A stretch of DNA of 64,000 bases from Silvimonas terrae (GTDB taxonomy: Bacteria > Pseudomonadota > Gammaproteobacteria > Burkholderiales > Chitinibacteraceae), in contig NZ_JACHHN010000001.1 of NCBI RefSeq assembly GCF_014202765.1, positions 871,735 through 935,734 of the forward strand, given 5' to 3'. Positions within the stretch are counted from its first letter, which is position 1. Each line of letters starts with the position of its first letter. This document shows, piece by piece, positions 54,197 to 63,657 of this stretch. A program made the position numbers and the translations under genes. The notes under the pieces were generated by a model that saw only the letters and a list, made by a program, of their open reading frames with translations, had not been told where the DNA came from and made no database searches.

Positions 54197-56305
54197 ATGC
54201 CAGCAACATTCAAGAATCGTTTTCAGCTTCTGCGCATTCTGGGCGAAGGCGCACAAGGCCGTATCTGGCTGGCGCACGACACGCAGGCCGGGCGTGATGT
54301 TGCCGTGCGCCTGGGCGCTAAAGGGGATGAAGAAGCCGTAGGGCTGCAGCATCCTGGTCTAGTCACCTTGCTGGAACAGGTAGAGGCAGAAGACCAGCCC
54401 GCGCTGGTGTATGAGTATGTACAGGGTACGCGGCTGGACGGCCAGTATTTTACCGTGGCCACGGCGGTGGATTTGTTGATTGACCTGCTGGATGCGCTGG
54501 CGGCCCTGCACGCAGCCGGCCTCACACATGGCCACGTGCATGCGCATAACGTGGTCATGGATGCGCAGCACCGCCCGCGCTTGATGGATGTGGGTAACGG
54601 TCGGGGAAGTGCACCGGCAGATGTTCAGGCTGCAGGGCAGTTGTTTTACAATATGCTGACTGAGCGGCCCGCGCCGGGCGCACCGGCCAGTGCCAGCAAA
54701 CGGGCGGAACTGGATGCCCGGCTCGACCCCATCATTGCCAATACCCAGCAGGCCAAACCGCCGGCCGCAGACGCATTGCGTGACGCCCTGCGGGACTGGC
54801 GCGGCGACATGAACACCAAGGTGATCGACGCCACCACGGGTACACTGGATTTTCTGTTGCGGCGCATGCGTCACACCAATGATTTTCCGGCGTTATCCCA
54901 GGCCATTAGCGCCATTAACAAGATCAACCAGGGCGATTCAGAACGCCTGCAGGTCTTGTCCAGCGTGATCCTCAATGATTTTTCCCTGGTCAACAAACTG
55001 CTGCGCATCGTTAATTCCGCCAGCTATGGCCAGTATGGCGGCACCATCAGCACCATCTCCCGTGCGATTGTCATCCTGGGCTTTGACACGATTCGCAATC
55101 TGGCGACCACGCTGCTGTTGTTTGAACATATGAACAACAAGTCGCATGCTGCGCAGCTGCGGGAAGGGGTGTTGCAGGCGTTTTATGGTGGTTTGCTGGC
55201 GCGGCAGATTGCGCTGGAATGCGGCTCGCGCGAGGCGGAAGAGTCGTTGATTTGTGGCATGTTCAACCACCTTGGGCGCTTGCTGACCATTTATTATTTT
55301 CCGGAAGAATTCCGGGAAATCTCTCGCCGCATTTTCAGCGGTACCAGCGAAACCTCCGCCGTCATTGCCGTGCTGGGTTTGTCCTGGGACGAACTGGGCA
55401 TGGGGGTGGCGCGTAGCTGGTTGTTCCCGGACCGGATCATCAACGCCATGCGGCCTTTGCCAGAAGGCATGGTGCGTGAGCCGGCCAGCGCCAACGAGCG
55501 CCTGCGGGCCCACGCCAATCTGAGTGCACGCCTTGTGCCGTTAGTGGGGCAGCCACCCTCCAGACTGGCCGAACCCACCCGCTTGTTTGCGCCTGCCACG
55601 GGCCTGGATGTACGGGATATCCAGCGTGTCATGAAGGCTGCAGCGACGGCTTTGCATGGCTACCTGGGTGCGATCGGGATTGATCTGCGTTCCAGTGTGT
55701 TTTTGCAGACCCTGCTGCGAGACGGCACCGAACATGGCCAGCAAGATGCGCTGGAAGATCTGGTACTGGCGACACCGCCTCAAACGGGGAGTGATGCCGC
55801 CTCTGTGTTGTCGGCGGGGGTACAGGACATTACCCAGTCACTGGTCAGCAACTTCAATCTGAACGATGTGTTGCGCATGATTCTGGAGGCGATGTATCGC
55901 GGGGTGGGCTTTGACCGCGTGTTGTTCTGTACGCGGGATGCCAAAAAACCGGTGGTGCAGGCGCGTTTTGGTTTCGGTAGCGATATTGCCGCCGTCGCCC
56001 CCGTATTCCAGGTCGACATGACCGGTAAAGATGATGTGTTTCAGGCTGCGCTGGAGCGCAATCTGGATGTGCTGATCGAGGATGTCGATGCGCCCAGTAT
56101 TGCGTTGCATGTGCCGGCCTGGTATCGGCAACAGGTGGGCGCGGGCACGTTTGTGCTGTTCCCGCTCAAGGTGGGCGAGCGCATGATCGGCTTCTTTTAT
56201 GGGGACAAACAAGAAGCCGGCTCACTCAAAATTGAACCAAACGCGCTTAATCTATTGAAAACATTGCGCAATCAGGCGGTGCTGGCGATACGCACGCGGC
56301 AATGA
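54197..56305 (+). CDS. Pseudokinase-HDOD-GAF signalling protein
   Basis: A 702-residue multidomain protein. Residues 1-205 follow the Ser/Thr kinase fold, with a glycine loop GEGAQGRIWLAHD (16-28), but the catalytic Lys is R38 (VAVR) and the HRD catalytic loop reads HGHVHAHN (111-118), so the base Asp is lost. Only the metal Asp of DFG remains (D131, DVG). Residues about 210-410 are an HDOD domain (VILNDFSLVNKLLRIVNSA, AIVILGFDTIRNLATTLLLF), and about 545-700 a GAF domain (YRGVGFDRVLFCTRD onward). It is probably a signalling scaffold sensing a ligand through GAF. A TATGAT hexamer lies 21 bases upstream. It resembles the smaller HDOD-GAF protein at 35879 in its second half. Confidence 0.8.
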   Translation: MPATFKNRFQLLRILGEGAQGRIWLAHDTQAGRDVAVRLGAKGDEEAVGLQHPGLVTLLEQVEAEDQPALVYEYVQGTRLDGQYFTVATAVDLLIDLLDALAALHAAGLTHGHVHAHNVVMDAQHRPRLMDVGNGRGSAPADVQAAGQLFYNMLTERPAPGAPASASKRAELDARLDPIIANTQQAKPPAADALRDALRDWRGDMNTKVIDATTGTLDFLLRRMRHTNDFPALSQAISAINKINQGDSERLQVLSSVILNDFSLVNKLLRIVNSASYGQYGGTISTISRAIVILGFDTIRNLATTLLLFEHMNNKSHAAQLREGVLQAFYGGLLARQIALECGSREAEESLICGMFNHLGRLLTIYYFPEEFREISRRIFSGTSETSAVIAVLGLSWDELGMGVARSWLFPDRIINAMRPLPEGMVREPASANERLRAHANLSARLVPLVGQPPSRLAEPTRLFAPATGLDVRDIQRVMKAAATALHGYLGAIGIDLRSSVFLQTLLRDGTEHGQQDALEDLVLATPPQTGSDAASVLSAGVQDITQSLVSNFNLNDVLRMILEAMYRGVGFDRVLFCTRDAKKPVVQARFGFGSDIAAVAPVFQVDMTGKDDVFQAALERNLDVLIEDVDAPSIALHVPAWYRQQVGAGTFVLFPLKVGERMIGFFYGDKQEAGSLKIEPNALNLLKTLRNQAVLAIRTRQ

Positions 56306-56332
56306 AATGTGGACCAGGCAAGGTGTGGATGT

Positions 56333-56364
56333 AAAAAAACCGGGTGAGCTCACCCGGTTTTTTT
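56333..56364. terminator. Bidirectional terminator between the pseudokinase gene and oppF
   Basis: A 32-base perfect palindrome (16-bp arms meeting at 56348/56349) has seven A and seven T residues at its ends. It serves the two convergent genes. Confidence 0.9.
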
Positions 56365-56384
56365 TGTTGGGGGCTACTGCTGGA

Positions 56385-57374
56385 TCAAACCAGCAAGCAA
56401 GCCGCCTCGCCGCCACTGGCCACCTCATGCAACTGCGGTGGCGTCTGCGCGCATTGCGCTTGAACTTTAGGGCAGCGGGTACGGAACACACAGCCAGACG
56501 GCGGATTGATGGGCGAGGGCAGTTCACCGCTCAGAATCTGGATCACCTTGTTCTGCTCGGCTTTCGGGTCCGGCAGCGGAATGGCCGACATCAGCGCTTG
56601 CGTGTACGGATGCGTGGGCTGATCGTACAAGGCGCGCTTGCTGGCCAGTTCCATTACGTGGCCCAGATACATCACCAGCACACGATCGCTGATGTGTTTC
56701 ACCACCGCCAGATCATGCGCGATGAAGATGAGCGAGAGGCCCATTTCACGTTGCAACTCTTTGAGCAAGTTGATGATCTGTGCCTGGATCGACACGTCCA
56801 GCGCCGAGACGGGTTCATCACAAATGACCAGTTTCGGTTCCAGAATCAGCGCCCGGGCAATGCCAATACGCTGCGCCTGACCGCCAGAGAATTCGTGCGG
56901 GTAGCGGTTGATCTGCTGTTCACGCAGACCCACACGCACCATCATCTTTTTGACGCGCTCCATCACCTCGGCTTTGGACAGCTCCGGGCGGTGGGTGCGC
57001 AGCGGCTCGCCAATGATCTGCGCCACGGTCATGCGCGGGTTGAGCGAGGCCAGCGGGTCCTGGAAGATCATCTGGATGTCTTTGCGCGCAGCTTGCCATT
57101 GGGCGTGGCTGGCACCGCGCATTTCCTTGCCCATCCAGACAATGCTGCCGTCGGTAGCAGGGATCAGGTTGAGCATGGCACGGGATAGCGTGGACTTGCC
57201 GCAACCCGACTCACCAACGATGCCCAGCGTTTCGCCCTCAAACAGATCAAACGACACGCCGTCCACGGCTTTGAGCGTGCGTGGGGCTTGCCACGGCCAG
57301 GTATTGCCCTGGCGCACCTTGAAGTGCACCTTGACGTCCCGGACCGACAAAATGGGTTTACGGTTTTCAGACAT
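56385..57374 (-). CDS. oppF: Oligopeptide ABC transporter ATP-binding protein OppF
   Basis: A 329-residue ABC ATPase. The P-loop is GIVGESGCGKSTLSR, the signature HEFSGGQAQRIGIARAL, and Walker B KLVICDEPVSALD. The C-terminal oligopeptide-transporter extension with its Cys cluster (GCVFRTRCPKVQAQC) probably binds an iron-sulfur cluster. I start it at the ATG at 57372-57374, which overlaps oppD by eight bases and has AAGGAG upstream; a longer frame from 57431 lies wholly in oppD. It is the last gene of the operon. Confidence 0.93.
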   Translation of the reverse strand: MSENRKPILSVRDVKVHFKVRQGNTWPWQAPRTLKAVDGVSFDLFEGETLGIVGESGCGKSTLSRAMLNLIPATDGSIVWMGKEMRGASHAQWQAARKDIQMIFQDPLASLNPRMTVAQIIGEPLRTHRPELSKAEVMERVKKMMVRVGLREQQINRYPHEFSGGQAQRIGIARALILEPKLVICDEPVSALDVSIQAQIINLLKELQREMGLSLIFIAHDLAVVKHISDRVLVMYLGHVMELASKRALYDQPTHPYTQALMSAIPLPDPKAEQNKVIQILSGELPSPINPPSGCVFRTRCPKVQAQCAQTPPQLHEVASGGEAACLLV

Positions 57375-58371
57375 GGGCCGGCTCCTTGTGTTTGAGCGCA
57401 ATGACTTCGGCCCCGGCTTTGTGGCAAGCACGCAAAACTTGCGGTTGATCAGCGGCCGCTACCAGCGGCGGCATCTCGGTAGCGCAACGCGCATCGGCCA
57501 ATGAGCAACGTTCGCTGAACGGGCAGCCGGCTGGCATGTGCGCCATATTGGGCGGATTGCCCGGAATGGAGACCAGTTCCGTGCCTTCATGATCAAGGCG
57601 TGGCAGTGCGTTCAAAAGGCCAATGGTGTACGGATGGGTGGGGCGATAGAAAATATCGTCTGCCGTGCCGTATTCCATGGTGCGGCCGCCATACATCACC
57701 ATGACCTTGTCGCACACGCCGGCCACGACACCCAGATCGTGGGTGATCATGATGATGGCGGTGCCAAAGTCGCGCTGCAGGTCTTTCAGCAGGCTGATGA
57801 TCTGCGCCTGAACAGTAACGTCCAGCGCAGTGGTGGGCTCATCGGCCACCAGGATTTCTGGCTCGCACAACAGCGCCATGGCAATCATCACGCGTTGGCG
57901 CATGCCGCCCGAGAACTCGTGCGGGTACATGTTCACGCGGCGTGCCGCTTCCGGGATCTTGACCGCTTCCAGCAGCTCAATCGCCCGGGTGCGCGCAGCC
58001 TTGCGGCTCATGCCCTTATGCAGTTCCAGCACCTCCGTCATCTGCCGTTCAACGGTCAGATACGGGTTAAGCGAGGTCATCGGGTCCTGGAAGATCATGG
58101 AAATACGATCGCCGCGGATGCCGTTGAGTTGCTTTGGCGTCATTGCCAGCAGGTTCTTGCCCTCAAACAGCGCTTCACCGGTGGTCTGGCCGTTTTTGGC
58201 GAGCAAACCCATCAGGGCCAGAACGGTCTGGCTTTTGCCAGAGCCGGATTCACCGACGATGCCAATGGTTTTACCGCGTTCCAGCTCAAAATTGACGCCG
58301 TTGACCGCACTGATCACGCCGTCGGGCGTACTGAAACGCACGCCCAGATTCTTGACTTCTAACAGACTCAT
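57367..58371 (-). CDS. oppD: Oligopeptide ABC transporter ATP-binding protein OppD
   Basis: A 334-residue ABC ATPase partner of OppF. Motifs are GIVGESGSGKSQTVLALMG (Walker A), MIFQDPMTSLNP (Q-loop), HEFSGGMRQRVMIAMAL (signature) and EILVADEPTTALD (Walker B). The Cys-containing C-terminal extension is present (GCPFSERCSLADARC). It starts eight bases after oppC. Confidence 0.94.
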   Translation of the reverse strand: MSLLEVKNLGVRFSTPDGVISAVNGVNFELERGKTIGIVGESGSGKSQTVLALMGLLAKNGQTTGEALFEGKNLLAMTPKQLNGIRGDRISMIFQDPMTSLNPYLTVERQMTEVLELHKGMSRKAARTRAIELLEAVKIPEAARRVNMYPHEFSGGMRQRVMIAMALLCEPEILVADEPTTALDVTVQAQIISLLKDLQRDFGTAIIMITHDLGVVAGVCDKVMVMYGGRTMEYGTADDIFYRPTHPYTIGLLNALPRLDHEGTELVSIPGNPPNMAHMPAGCPFSERCSLADARCATEMPPLVAAADQPQVLRACHKAGAEVIALKHKEPAHV

Positions 58372-58379
58372 GGCGGACC

Positions 58380-59294
58380 TCAGCGATCTTTCGGGTCAAA
58401 TGCGTCACGCAGACCGTCGCCAATATAATTGACGCAAGACATGGTGAGGCACAGGAACAGGGATGGGAACAGCAACATCCACGGCGTGGCATCCATCTTG
58501 CCAACCGAGTCGCCAATCAGGGCGCCCCAGCTGGTCATGGGTTCTTGCACGCCAAGGCCCAGGAAAGACAGCACGGATTCGGTCAGGATCACGCCCGGTA
58601 CGGTGACCGTGGTGTAGATCGCCACAATGCCCAGGAGGTTAGGCACGATGTGACTGAAAATGATCCGCGAAGTCGGCACGCCAATCGCGTGGGCGGCTTC
58701 GACAAACTCACGCGATTTCAGCGTCAGCGTCTGCCCGCGCACCACACGCGCGGTATCCAGCCAGGAGAACACGGCAATGGTGATGATCACCAGATAAAAC
58801 TCGCGGCCAAACAGCGTCATCATCAGGATGGCGATAACCAGATACGGCACGGCGTACATCATGTCGACAATCCGCATCATGACCGAATCCGTCTTGCCGC
58901 CCAGAAAGCCCGCGATAGCCCCCCAGGCGATGCCAATCGCCACGCTGGCCAGCGTACCCAACAGGCCCACCAGCAGCGAAATCCGGCCCCCGATCAGCGT
59001 GCGCACCAGAATGTCCCGGCCCAGCTCATCAGTGCCAAACCAGTGGGTGCCAGCCCAGGTCGGGGGCATGCTGATCGCGGCCCAGTCGGTATCGTCAAAA
59101 GCATTGGGCAACAGCATCGGCCCGAAAATACAGGCCAGGGTAATCAATACCATCAACACGGTGCTGATCACTGCCGCCTTGTTGCGGGAAAAACGGCGGC
59201 GGGCGTCAGCCCAGGGGCTGCGCCCCTGTACGCTGGCCAGCGGCAGGTCACTGATCGCGCCGGCCACCGCAAGTTGTTTGCGTCGGAAGAACAT
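58380..59294 (-). CDS. oppC: Oligopeptide ABC transporter permease OppC
   Basis: A 304-residue inner-membrane permease with an N-terminal cytoplasmic tail, one helix (about 37-60), a periplasmic loop containing HWFGTDELGRDILVR (a hallmark of OppC/DppC), and five further helices. The EAA coupling loop reads EAAHAIGVPTSRIIFSHIVP. It lies nine bases after oppB. Confidence 0.94.
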   Translation of the reverse strand: MFFRRKQLAVAGAISDLPLASVQGRSPWADARRRFSRNKAAVISTVLMVLITLACIFGPMLLPNAFDDTDWAAISMPPTWAGTHWFGTDELGRDILVRTLIGGRISLLVGLLGTLASVAIGIAWGAIAGFLGGKTDSVMMRIVDMMYAVPYLVIAILMMTLFGREFYLVIITIAVFSWLDTARVVRGQTLTLKSREFVEAAHAIGVPTSRIIFSHIVPNLLGIVAIYTTVTVPGVILTESVLSFLGLGVQEPMTSWGALIGDSVGKMDATPWMLLFPSLFLCLTMSCVNYIGDGLRDAFDPKDR

Positions 59295-59303
59295 GGGGCA
59301 ACC

Positions 59304-60239
59304 TCAGTAACGGATGCGGGGATCGAGCACTGCGTAGATCAGGTCGACCAGCAAGTTGAACAGCACGGCCATCACCGTGATCAGAACCACGAGGCCCAGC
59401 ACCAGGGTGTAATCCCGGTTGGATGCGCCATTGACGATCAGTTTTCCAAGACCTGGCAGCGCAAACACGGTCTCAGTGACCACGGCGGCAGTAATGGAAC
59501 TGATGGCCAGAGGGCCCAGTACCGATGCCACCGGAATCAGCGCAGGTTTGAGCGCATGACGGAACACAATGGTGCGCAGCGGCAAGCCTTTGGCGCGTGC
59601 TGTACGAATGAAGTTGCTTGTCATCGTTTCGACAAGACCGGCGCGCATAATGCGGCCGATGGTCGCCACGTTGATAATGGTCAGCAAGGCGATAGGTAGA
59701 ACCATATACCTTACAGAGCCATCCCAGCCGCCGGCCGGTAAATAGCCGTTGCCATCCGGGTGTTTGAGCCAGATTGCAAAAATCAGGATCAGGATCGGCC
59801 CCAGTACAAACGACGGAACGGTGTTGCCGATGTTGCCTAAAAACATCACCACATAGTCGACCATGCTGTTCTGGCGCAACGCCGCAGCAATGCCCAGACC
59901 CACACCGACAACCAGCGCAATGATCATGGATGTGCCGCCAATGGACAGCGAAACAGGCAAGGCCTGCGCGACCAGTGCGTTGACGCTCCAGTCCGCATAG
60001 CGGAAAGAGGCACCCAGATCGCCGTGCAGCAGATCTTTCAGGTAGTAGGCGTACTGCTTCCAGAGCGGTTGATCCAGGTGGTACTTGGCCTGCAAATTGG
60101 CCAGCACCGCCGGAGAAACCTGACGCTCGCTATCGAAAGGGCCACCAGGGGTGAGGTGGAGCATCACATAGCAAAGCGTGACGACGGCCAGAATTGTGGG
60201 GATCGCCCACAACATGCGCCGGAATATATATGACCACAT
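59304..60239 (-). CDS. oppB: Oligopeptide ABC transporter permease OppB
   Basis: A 311-residue permease. It opens with the first helix (MWSYIFRRMLWAIPTILAVV), then the GGPFDSERQVSP loop, five more helices, and the EAA-type loop RTARAKGLPLRTIVFRHALKP. The ATG at 60237-60239 is preferred to a TTG 27 bases earlier, which would read through a polar stretch. A hairpin separates it from oppA. Confidence 0.93.
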   Translation of the reverse strand: MWSYIFRRMLWAIPTILAVVTLCYVMLHLTPGGPFDSERQVSPAVLANLQAKYHLDQPLWKQYAYYLKDLLHGDLGASFRYADWSVNALVAQALPVSLSIGGTSMIIALVVGVGLGIAAALRQNSMVDYVVMFLGNIGNTVPSFVLGPILILIFAIWLKHPDGNGYLPAGGWDGSVRYMVLPIALLTIINVATIGRIMRAGLVETMTSNFIRTARAKGLPLRTIVFRHALKPALIPVASVLGPLAISSITAAVVTETVFALPGLGKLIVNGASNRDYTLVLGLVVLITVMAVLFNLLVDLIYAVLDPRIRY

Positions 60240-60264
60240 TTGGTTTTCTTCCCAACCGAACGAC

Positions 60265-60292
60265 AAAAAGGCGCGCCCCTCAGGGCCGCGCC
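60265..60292 (-). terminator. Attenuating hairpin between oppA and oppB
   Basis: On the minus strand a GC-rich stem, GGCGCGGCCC with GGGGCGCGCC (one mismatch, TGA loop), is followed by TTTTTGT. It should stop a fraction of transcripts after oppA, giving more binding protein than permease, a common scheme in ABC operons. The 159 bases between oppA and oppB contain nothing else I can identify. Confidence 0.65.
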
Positions 60293-60398
60293 ATTATTCC
60301 AGAGAATCAAGCGTCAGGCGTGCGGTCGTGACTGTTGGGCGAAGACGGGAAATACCGTATTGCGCCATCACGACCGCCGTTTTTGACGGATGAGCCGG

Positions 60399-62015
60399 TT
60401 AGTGCTTGATGATGTAGAAATCCTGGGTCAGGTAATCGTCAAGATAGTTGGTGTTGGTGTAACCACCGACATAAGACTTCACGAGGCGCGCCTTGGAATA
60501 CTGGAACATCGGGATGACCGCGTAGTCTTCCATTGCTGTTTCCATGGCCTTGCTATACGCGGCGGTGCGCTTGGCACTGTCGGTTTGCTGATTGCCTTCG
60601 GCAATCAGGCCATCCACCGTCTTGCTGCAGTAGAAGGTGTCGTTCTGGGCGCTGCCACAACGCACCAGATCCAGGAAGGTGGTGGCGTCGTTGTAATCGG
60701 CAATCCAGGCATTGCGGGCCAGTTGGTAGGCGCCGTCATGACGGGTTTTCACGAACACCTTGAACTCCTGGTTTTCCATGCTGGTCGCCAGACCCAGCTT
60801 GGTTTTCCATTCCGATGCCAAAAAGAGCGAAATCTTCTTGTGCATTTCGTTGGTGTTGTAGGTGATCTTCAGATTCAGCGGCTTCTTGCCCGGACCGTAA
60901 CCGGCATCAGACAGCAGCTTTTTGGCTTCCGCCACGCGTTGCGCCATCGGCTCTTTGGTCCAGGCGTAGGTGGTCGGCGTACCGGCGATGGTGCCCTTCA
61001 CAAACAGGCTATAAGCCGGTGTTTCACCGTTGCCGGTGACCTTTTGCGTGAGGATATCGCGGTCAATCACCATAGACAGCGCCTGACGTACGCGCTTGTC
61101 CTGGAATTCTGGCAGCTTGTTGTTCAGGTTGAAGTAGTACACGCCCAGCCACGGGGTATTGCGCAGTTCGTTACCAAATTGCGACTTGAGCGAAGCGTAG
61201 ATGCCGGTCGGGATTTCATCCGTCCAGTCCATTTCGCCCGACTTGTACATCTTGAGCGCGGTATCGTCGCTTTCGACCGGGTTGTAGGTCACTTTGGTGA
61301 CTACAACGGATTTGGCGTTCCAGTAGTTGGGGTTCTTGACCAGCACAACACGGTTGTTGGGTACCCATTCGGACAGCATATACGCGCCGTTAGAGACCAT
61401 CTTGCCCGGCTTGACCCAGTCTTTGCCGTTCTTTTCGATGGCGTCTTTTTTCAGCGGCGCCATATTGCCCATGGCGGCCAGACCCGGGAAGAACGGTACA
61501 ACGTCAGTGGTTTTGACTTCCAGGGTGTACTTGTCGAGCGCCTTCACACCCAGCTCTTTGGGTTGCTTCTTGCCGTTGACGATGTCTTTGGCGTTCAGGA
61601 TGAACTCATGCAGGATGGTGTACTTGGAGCCGGTTTTCGGGTCCACGGTGCGTTGCCAGGAATACACAAAATCATCGGCGCTAATCGGGCTGCCGTCAGA
61701 GAACCTGGCATCTTTACGCAGTTTGAAGACCCAGGTGCGCGGGTCGGTCTGCTTCCAGCTTTCTGCAACGCCCGGCTGAATGCTGCCGTCGGCGCCGTTG
61801 CGGGTCAGACCCTCAAACAGATCGCTGTCGATGTAGTTGGCTGGCTTGGTTTCATACAGGGACGGATCGAGCGAATCGGGTTCCGTGCCATTATGACGAA
61901 CCAGCTCCTGTTTGTCTGCCAGTTTGACGCCTGCCGGCACGTTCGCGGCCAGTGCGGTCAGGCTGGACAGCCCGAGTGTTGCGGCAAGGGCCGCTGCAAT
62001 GATTTTGCGATTCAT
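60399..62015 (-). CDS. oppA: Oligopeptide-binding periplasmic protein OppA
   Basis: A 538-residue family 5 solute-binding protein with a signal peptide (about residues 1-23, ending TALA). The mature part follows E. coli OppA closely: LVRHNGTEPDSLDPSLYE, YIDSDLFEGLTRN, GVAESWKQTDPRTWVFKLRK, and the end VKSYVGGYTNTNYLDDYLTQ. This supports oligopeptides rather than dipeptides or nickel. AGGAG lies nine bases before the ATG at 62013-62015. It follows the porin gene in the same direction, with a stem-loop between them. Confidence 0.94.
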   Translation of the reverse strand: MNRKIIAAALAATLGLSSLTALAANVPAGVKLADKQELVRHNGTEPDSLDPSLYETKPANYIDSDLFEGLTRNGADGSIQPGVAESWKQTDPRTWVFKLRKDARFSDGSPISADDFVYSWQRTVDPKTGSKYTILHEFILNAKDIVNGKKQPKELGVKALDKYTLEVKTTDVVPFFPGLAAMGNMAPLKKDAIEKNGKDWVKPGKMVSNGAYMLSEWVPNNRVVLVKNPNYWNAKSVVVTKVTYNPVESDDTALKMYKSGEMDWTDEIPTGIYASLKSQFGNELRNTPWLGVYYFNLNNKLPEFQDKRVRQALSMVIDRDILTQKVTGNGETPAYSLFVKGTIAGTPTTYAWTKEPMAQRVAEAKKLLSDAGYGPGKKPLNLKITYNTNEMHKKISLFLASEWKTKLGLATSMENQEFKVFVKTRHDGAYQLARNAWIADYNDATTFLDLVRCGSAQNDTFYCSKTVDGLIAEGNQQTDSAKRTAAYSKAMETAMEDYAVIPMFQYSKARLVKSYVGGYTNTNYLDDYLTQDFYIIKH

Positions 62016-62115
62016 AAAGTGCAACTCCTGACCAATCGTGTTGGCGTTTTTGATTCGTTGTTTCGCTGGCGCGCGGGTGGGGCGCAAGCGAACGCCTGTA
62101 TCTGATAACTTCGTT

Positions 62116-62145
62116 GTTGCCGCCAGCACAAAAGCTGACGGCAAC
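62116..62145 (-). other. Stem-loop between porin and oppA
   Basis: Twelve-base arms (62116-62127 and 62134-62145, one mismatch) enclose a 6-nt loop, 11 bases after the porin stop. There is no T run on the minus strand, so it may stabilise the 3' end of the porin message or act as a weak terminator. Confidence 0.5.
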
Positions 62146-62156
62146 GGTTGCGTATT

Positions 62157-63227
62157 CTAGAACAATTCGATCAGACCAAAGCTGATAACTTTGCTATCCC
62201 CGGTTTTTGTTGCGGACCAGCCATCTGTGCCGGCGGAGCTTTGAAAGCCATTCTGATCACGGTTGCGAATCCACGCCGCTTCGACATAGGCCAGCGAGTG
62301 TTTGGTCAGGTTGTAATCCGTGCCGACTTCCAGTTGATCTGCCGCGGCCAGCTTGGGGCCTTGATCAAATTTGCCGGCAAACTGGCGCACATAACCGGCG
62401 CGCGGCGTCCATGGGCCGGCGCTGTATTGAGCCATCAGCAACATGCTGTCGCGCTTCATGCGGGTGGCGCCGGCATTGAACGCCGGTGCACTGGCCAGGT
62501 CTTGTTGTTCGTGCTGGTAAAGGCCGCCCAGAATCAGGTTTTTTACCGGATAAACCTGCGCGCCCAGCATGTATGAATACATGCTCTTGCCGCCTGCAGC
62601 GACCGGCGAGTACCAGCTGCCCTCAATGGGGTCGCCCAGATCACGCCCGGCATTGCCAAAGCGCTGGTAGATGCCGTACAGCGCGAACATCTCCTGGCTG
62701 TATTTGGCCGATACCGCGTAGCCATGATATTGCTGACGCTCACCGTCCTTGAACTGATAGTCGCCTTTGATGACGAGACCGCCCAGATTGGGAGTGGCGT
62801 AAAACACCGAATTGGTCGGGAATGACAGATACGTGCCGTCTTTGAAGGTGCTCACCAGTGTGGTGTTGGATTCAAACAGATCGAAATCATCCATCAATTG
62901 CGAATACGTGGATTTGGCCTTGCCGGAACGGAATGTGCCGTAGCGCTCATCGGTCAAACCAATCCAGGCTTCGCGGCTACCCCAGGTGGTCATGTACTGG
63001 TAGATATTCCAGATGGCCTGGCTGCCGTTATCCAGTTTGTCGGCGCCCTTGAAGCCAATCCGGGTGCCAATGTCCTGGTAGTAGAGGTGATTGCCAATGC
63101 TGCCGCCATTGTTGCCATAGTCGATGGAACCTTGGGCAATACCATAGAGGGTGGCGTCTGCGTGGGCTGGCAGGGTGGCAATCGTGCCAAGGCTGGCCAG
63201 CATTGCGCCGATCATGCGTTTTTTCAT
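62157..63227 (-). CDS. Gram-negative porin
   Basis: A 356-residue outer-membrane protein of the betaproteobacterial trimeric porin type. The signal peptide ends at LPAHA (about residue 24), the mature start DATLYGIAQGSIDYG is typical, the IGFKGADKLDNGSQAIWNI block is the first strand pair, and the C-terminus is a Phe. The sequence alternates polar and aromatic residues as in 16-strand barrels. The ATG at 63225-63227 is chosen; two in-frame ATGs 12 and 33 bases upstream would lengthen the signal region. It precedes oppA, so a role in peptide entry is suggested by context. Confidence 0.88.
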   Translation of the reverse strand: MKKRMIGAMLASLGTIATLPAHADATLYGIAQGSIDYGNNGGSIGNHLYYQDIGTRIGFKGADKLDNGSQAIWNIYQYMTTWGSREAWIGLTDERYGTFRSGKAKSTYSQLMDDFDLFESNTTLVSTFKDGTYLSFPTNSVFYATPNLGGLVIKGDYQFKDGERQQYHGYAVSAKYSQEMFALYGIYQRFGNAGRDLGDPIEGSWYSPVAAGGKSMYSYMLGAQVYPVKNLILGGLYQHEQQDLASAPAFNAGATRMKRDSMLLMAQYSAGPWTPRAGYVRQFAGKFDQGPKLAAADQLEVGTDYNLTKHSLAYVEAAWIRNRDQNGFQSSAGTDGWSATKTGDSKVISFGLIELF

Positions 63228-63657
63228 GCTCAATCTCATCGTGCTGTTGTGTTGGTGCAAATAATCTTTTCACGAGAGATAAGGCGTGCTCTGCTGCAAA
63301 AAATCCGTCTTGCAATGCCATTTCAGAAATTGATGCAAATAAATTTGAGAGTGCTTTTTAAATTATTTCATCAGAATTTCATTGCACCATGGGCTCAAAG
63401 CGCTAGTGATGTTCTGGCTTCTTTCTATCCCGTTGTTTTTGCTTTAAAAGCCAATATTTCAAAGTCTTTCTGGCGTTATTTGTGTAATCAATGAGTCAAA
63501 TAAATATGAGAAACATCGATCTATAGGGATTGCCCTGTTTTTGGGCGCAAAGCTGTTCTGTGGCAAATGTGTATCGGATTGGTGGGGTCGCACGGGGTTT
63601 GATTGATGCAAAGCAATGATTCTTCCGTTGAATAAGCGCTTGCAAAAGGGCGGGTAT
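63228..63657. other. AT-rich non-coding region upstream of the porin gene
   Basis: This 430-base stretch is visibly richer in A and T than its surroundings (notably 63290-63510) and contains no plausible gene. It must hold the porin promoter and probably its control sites, as porin genes often have long regulated upstream regions. I could not pick a clear -35/-10 pair. Confidence 0.5.

Noticed and set aside
58545-59699. 384-codon plus-strand frame opposite oppC/oppB
   Set aside because: It crosses two real permease genes on the other strand and is rich in His and Gln, which is typical of antisense readings here.
60390-62105. 571-codon plus-strand frame opposite oppA
   Set aside because: Shadow of oppA, whose protein matches known OppA along its whole length.
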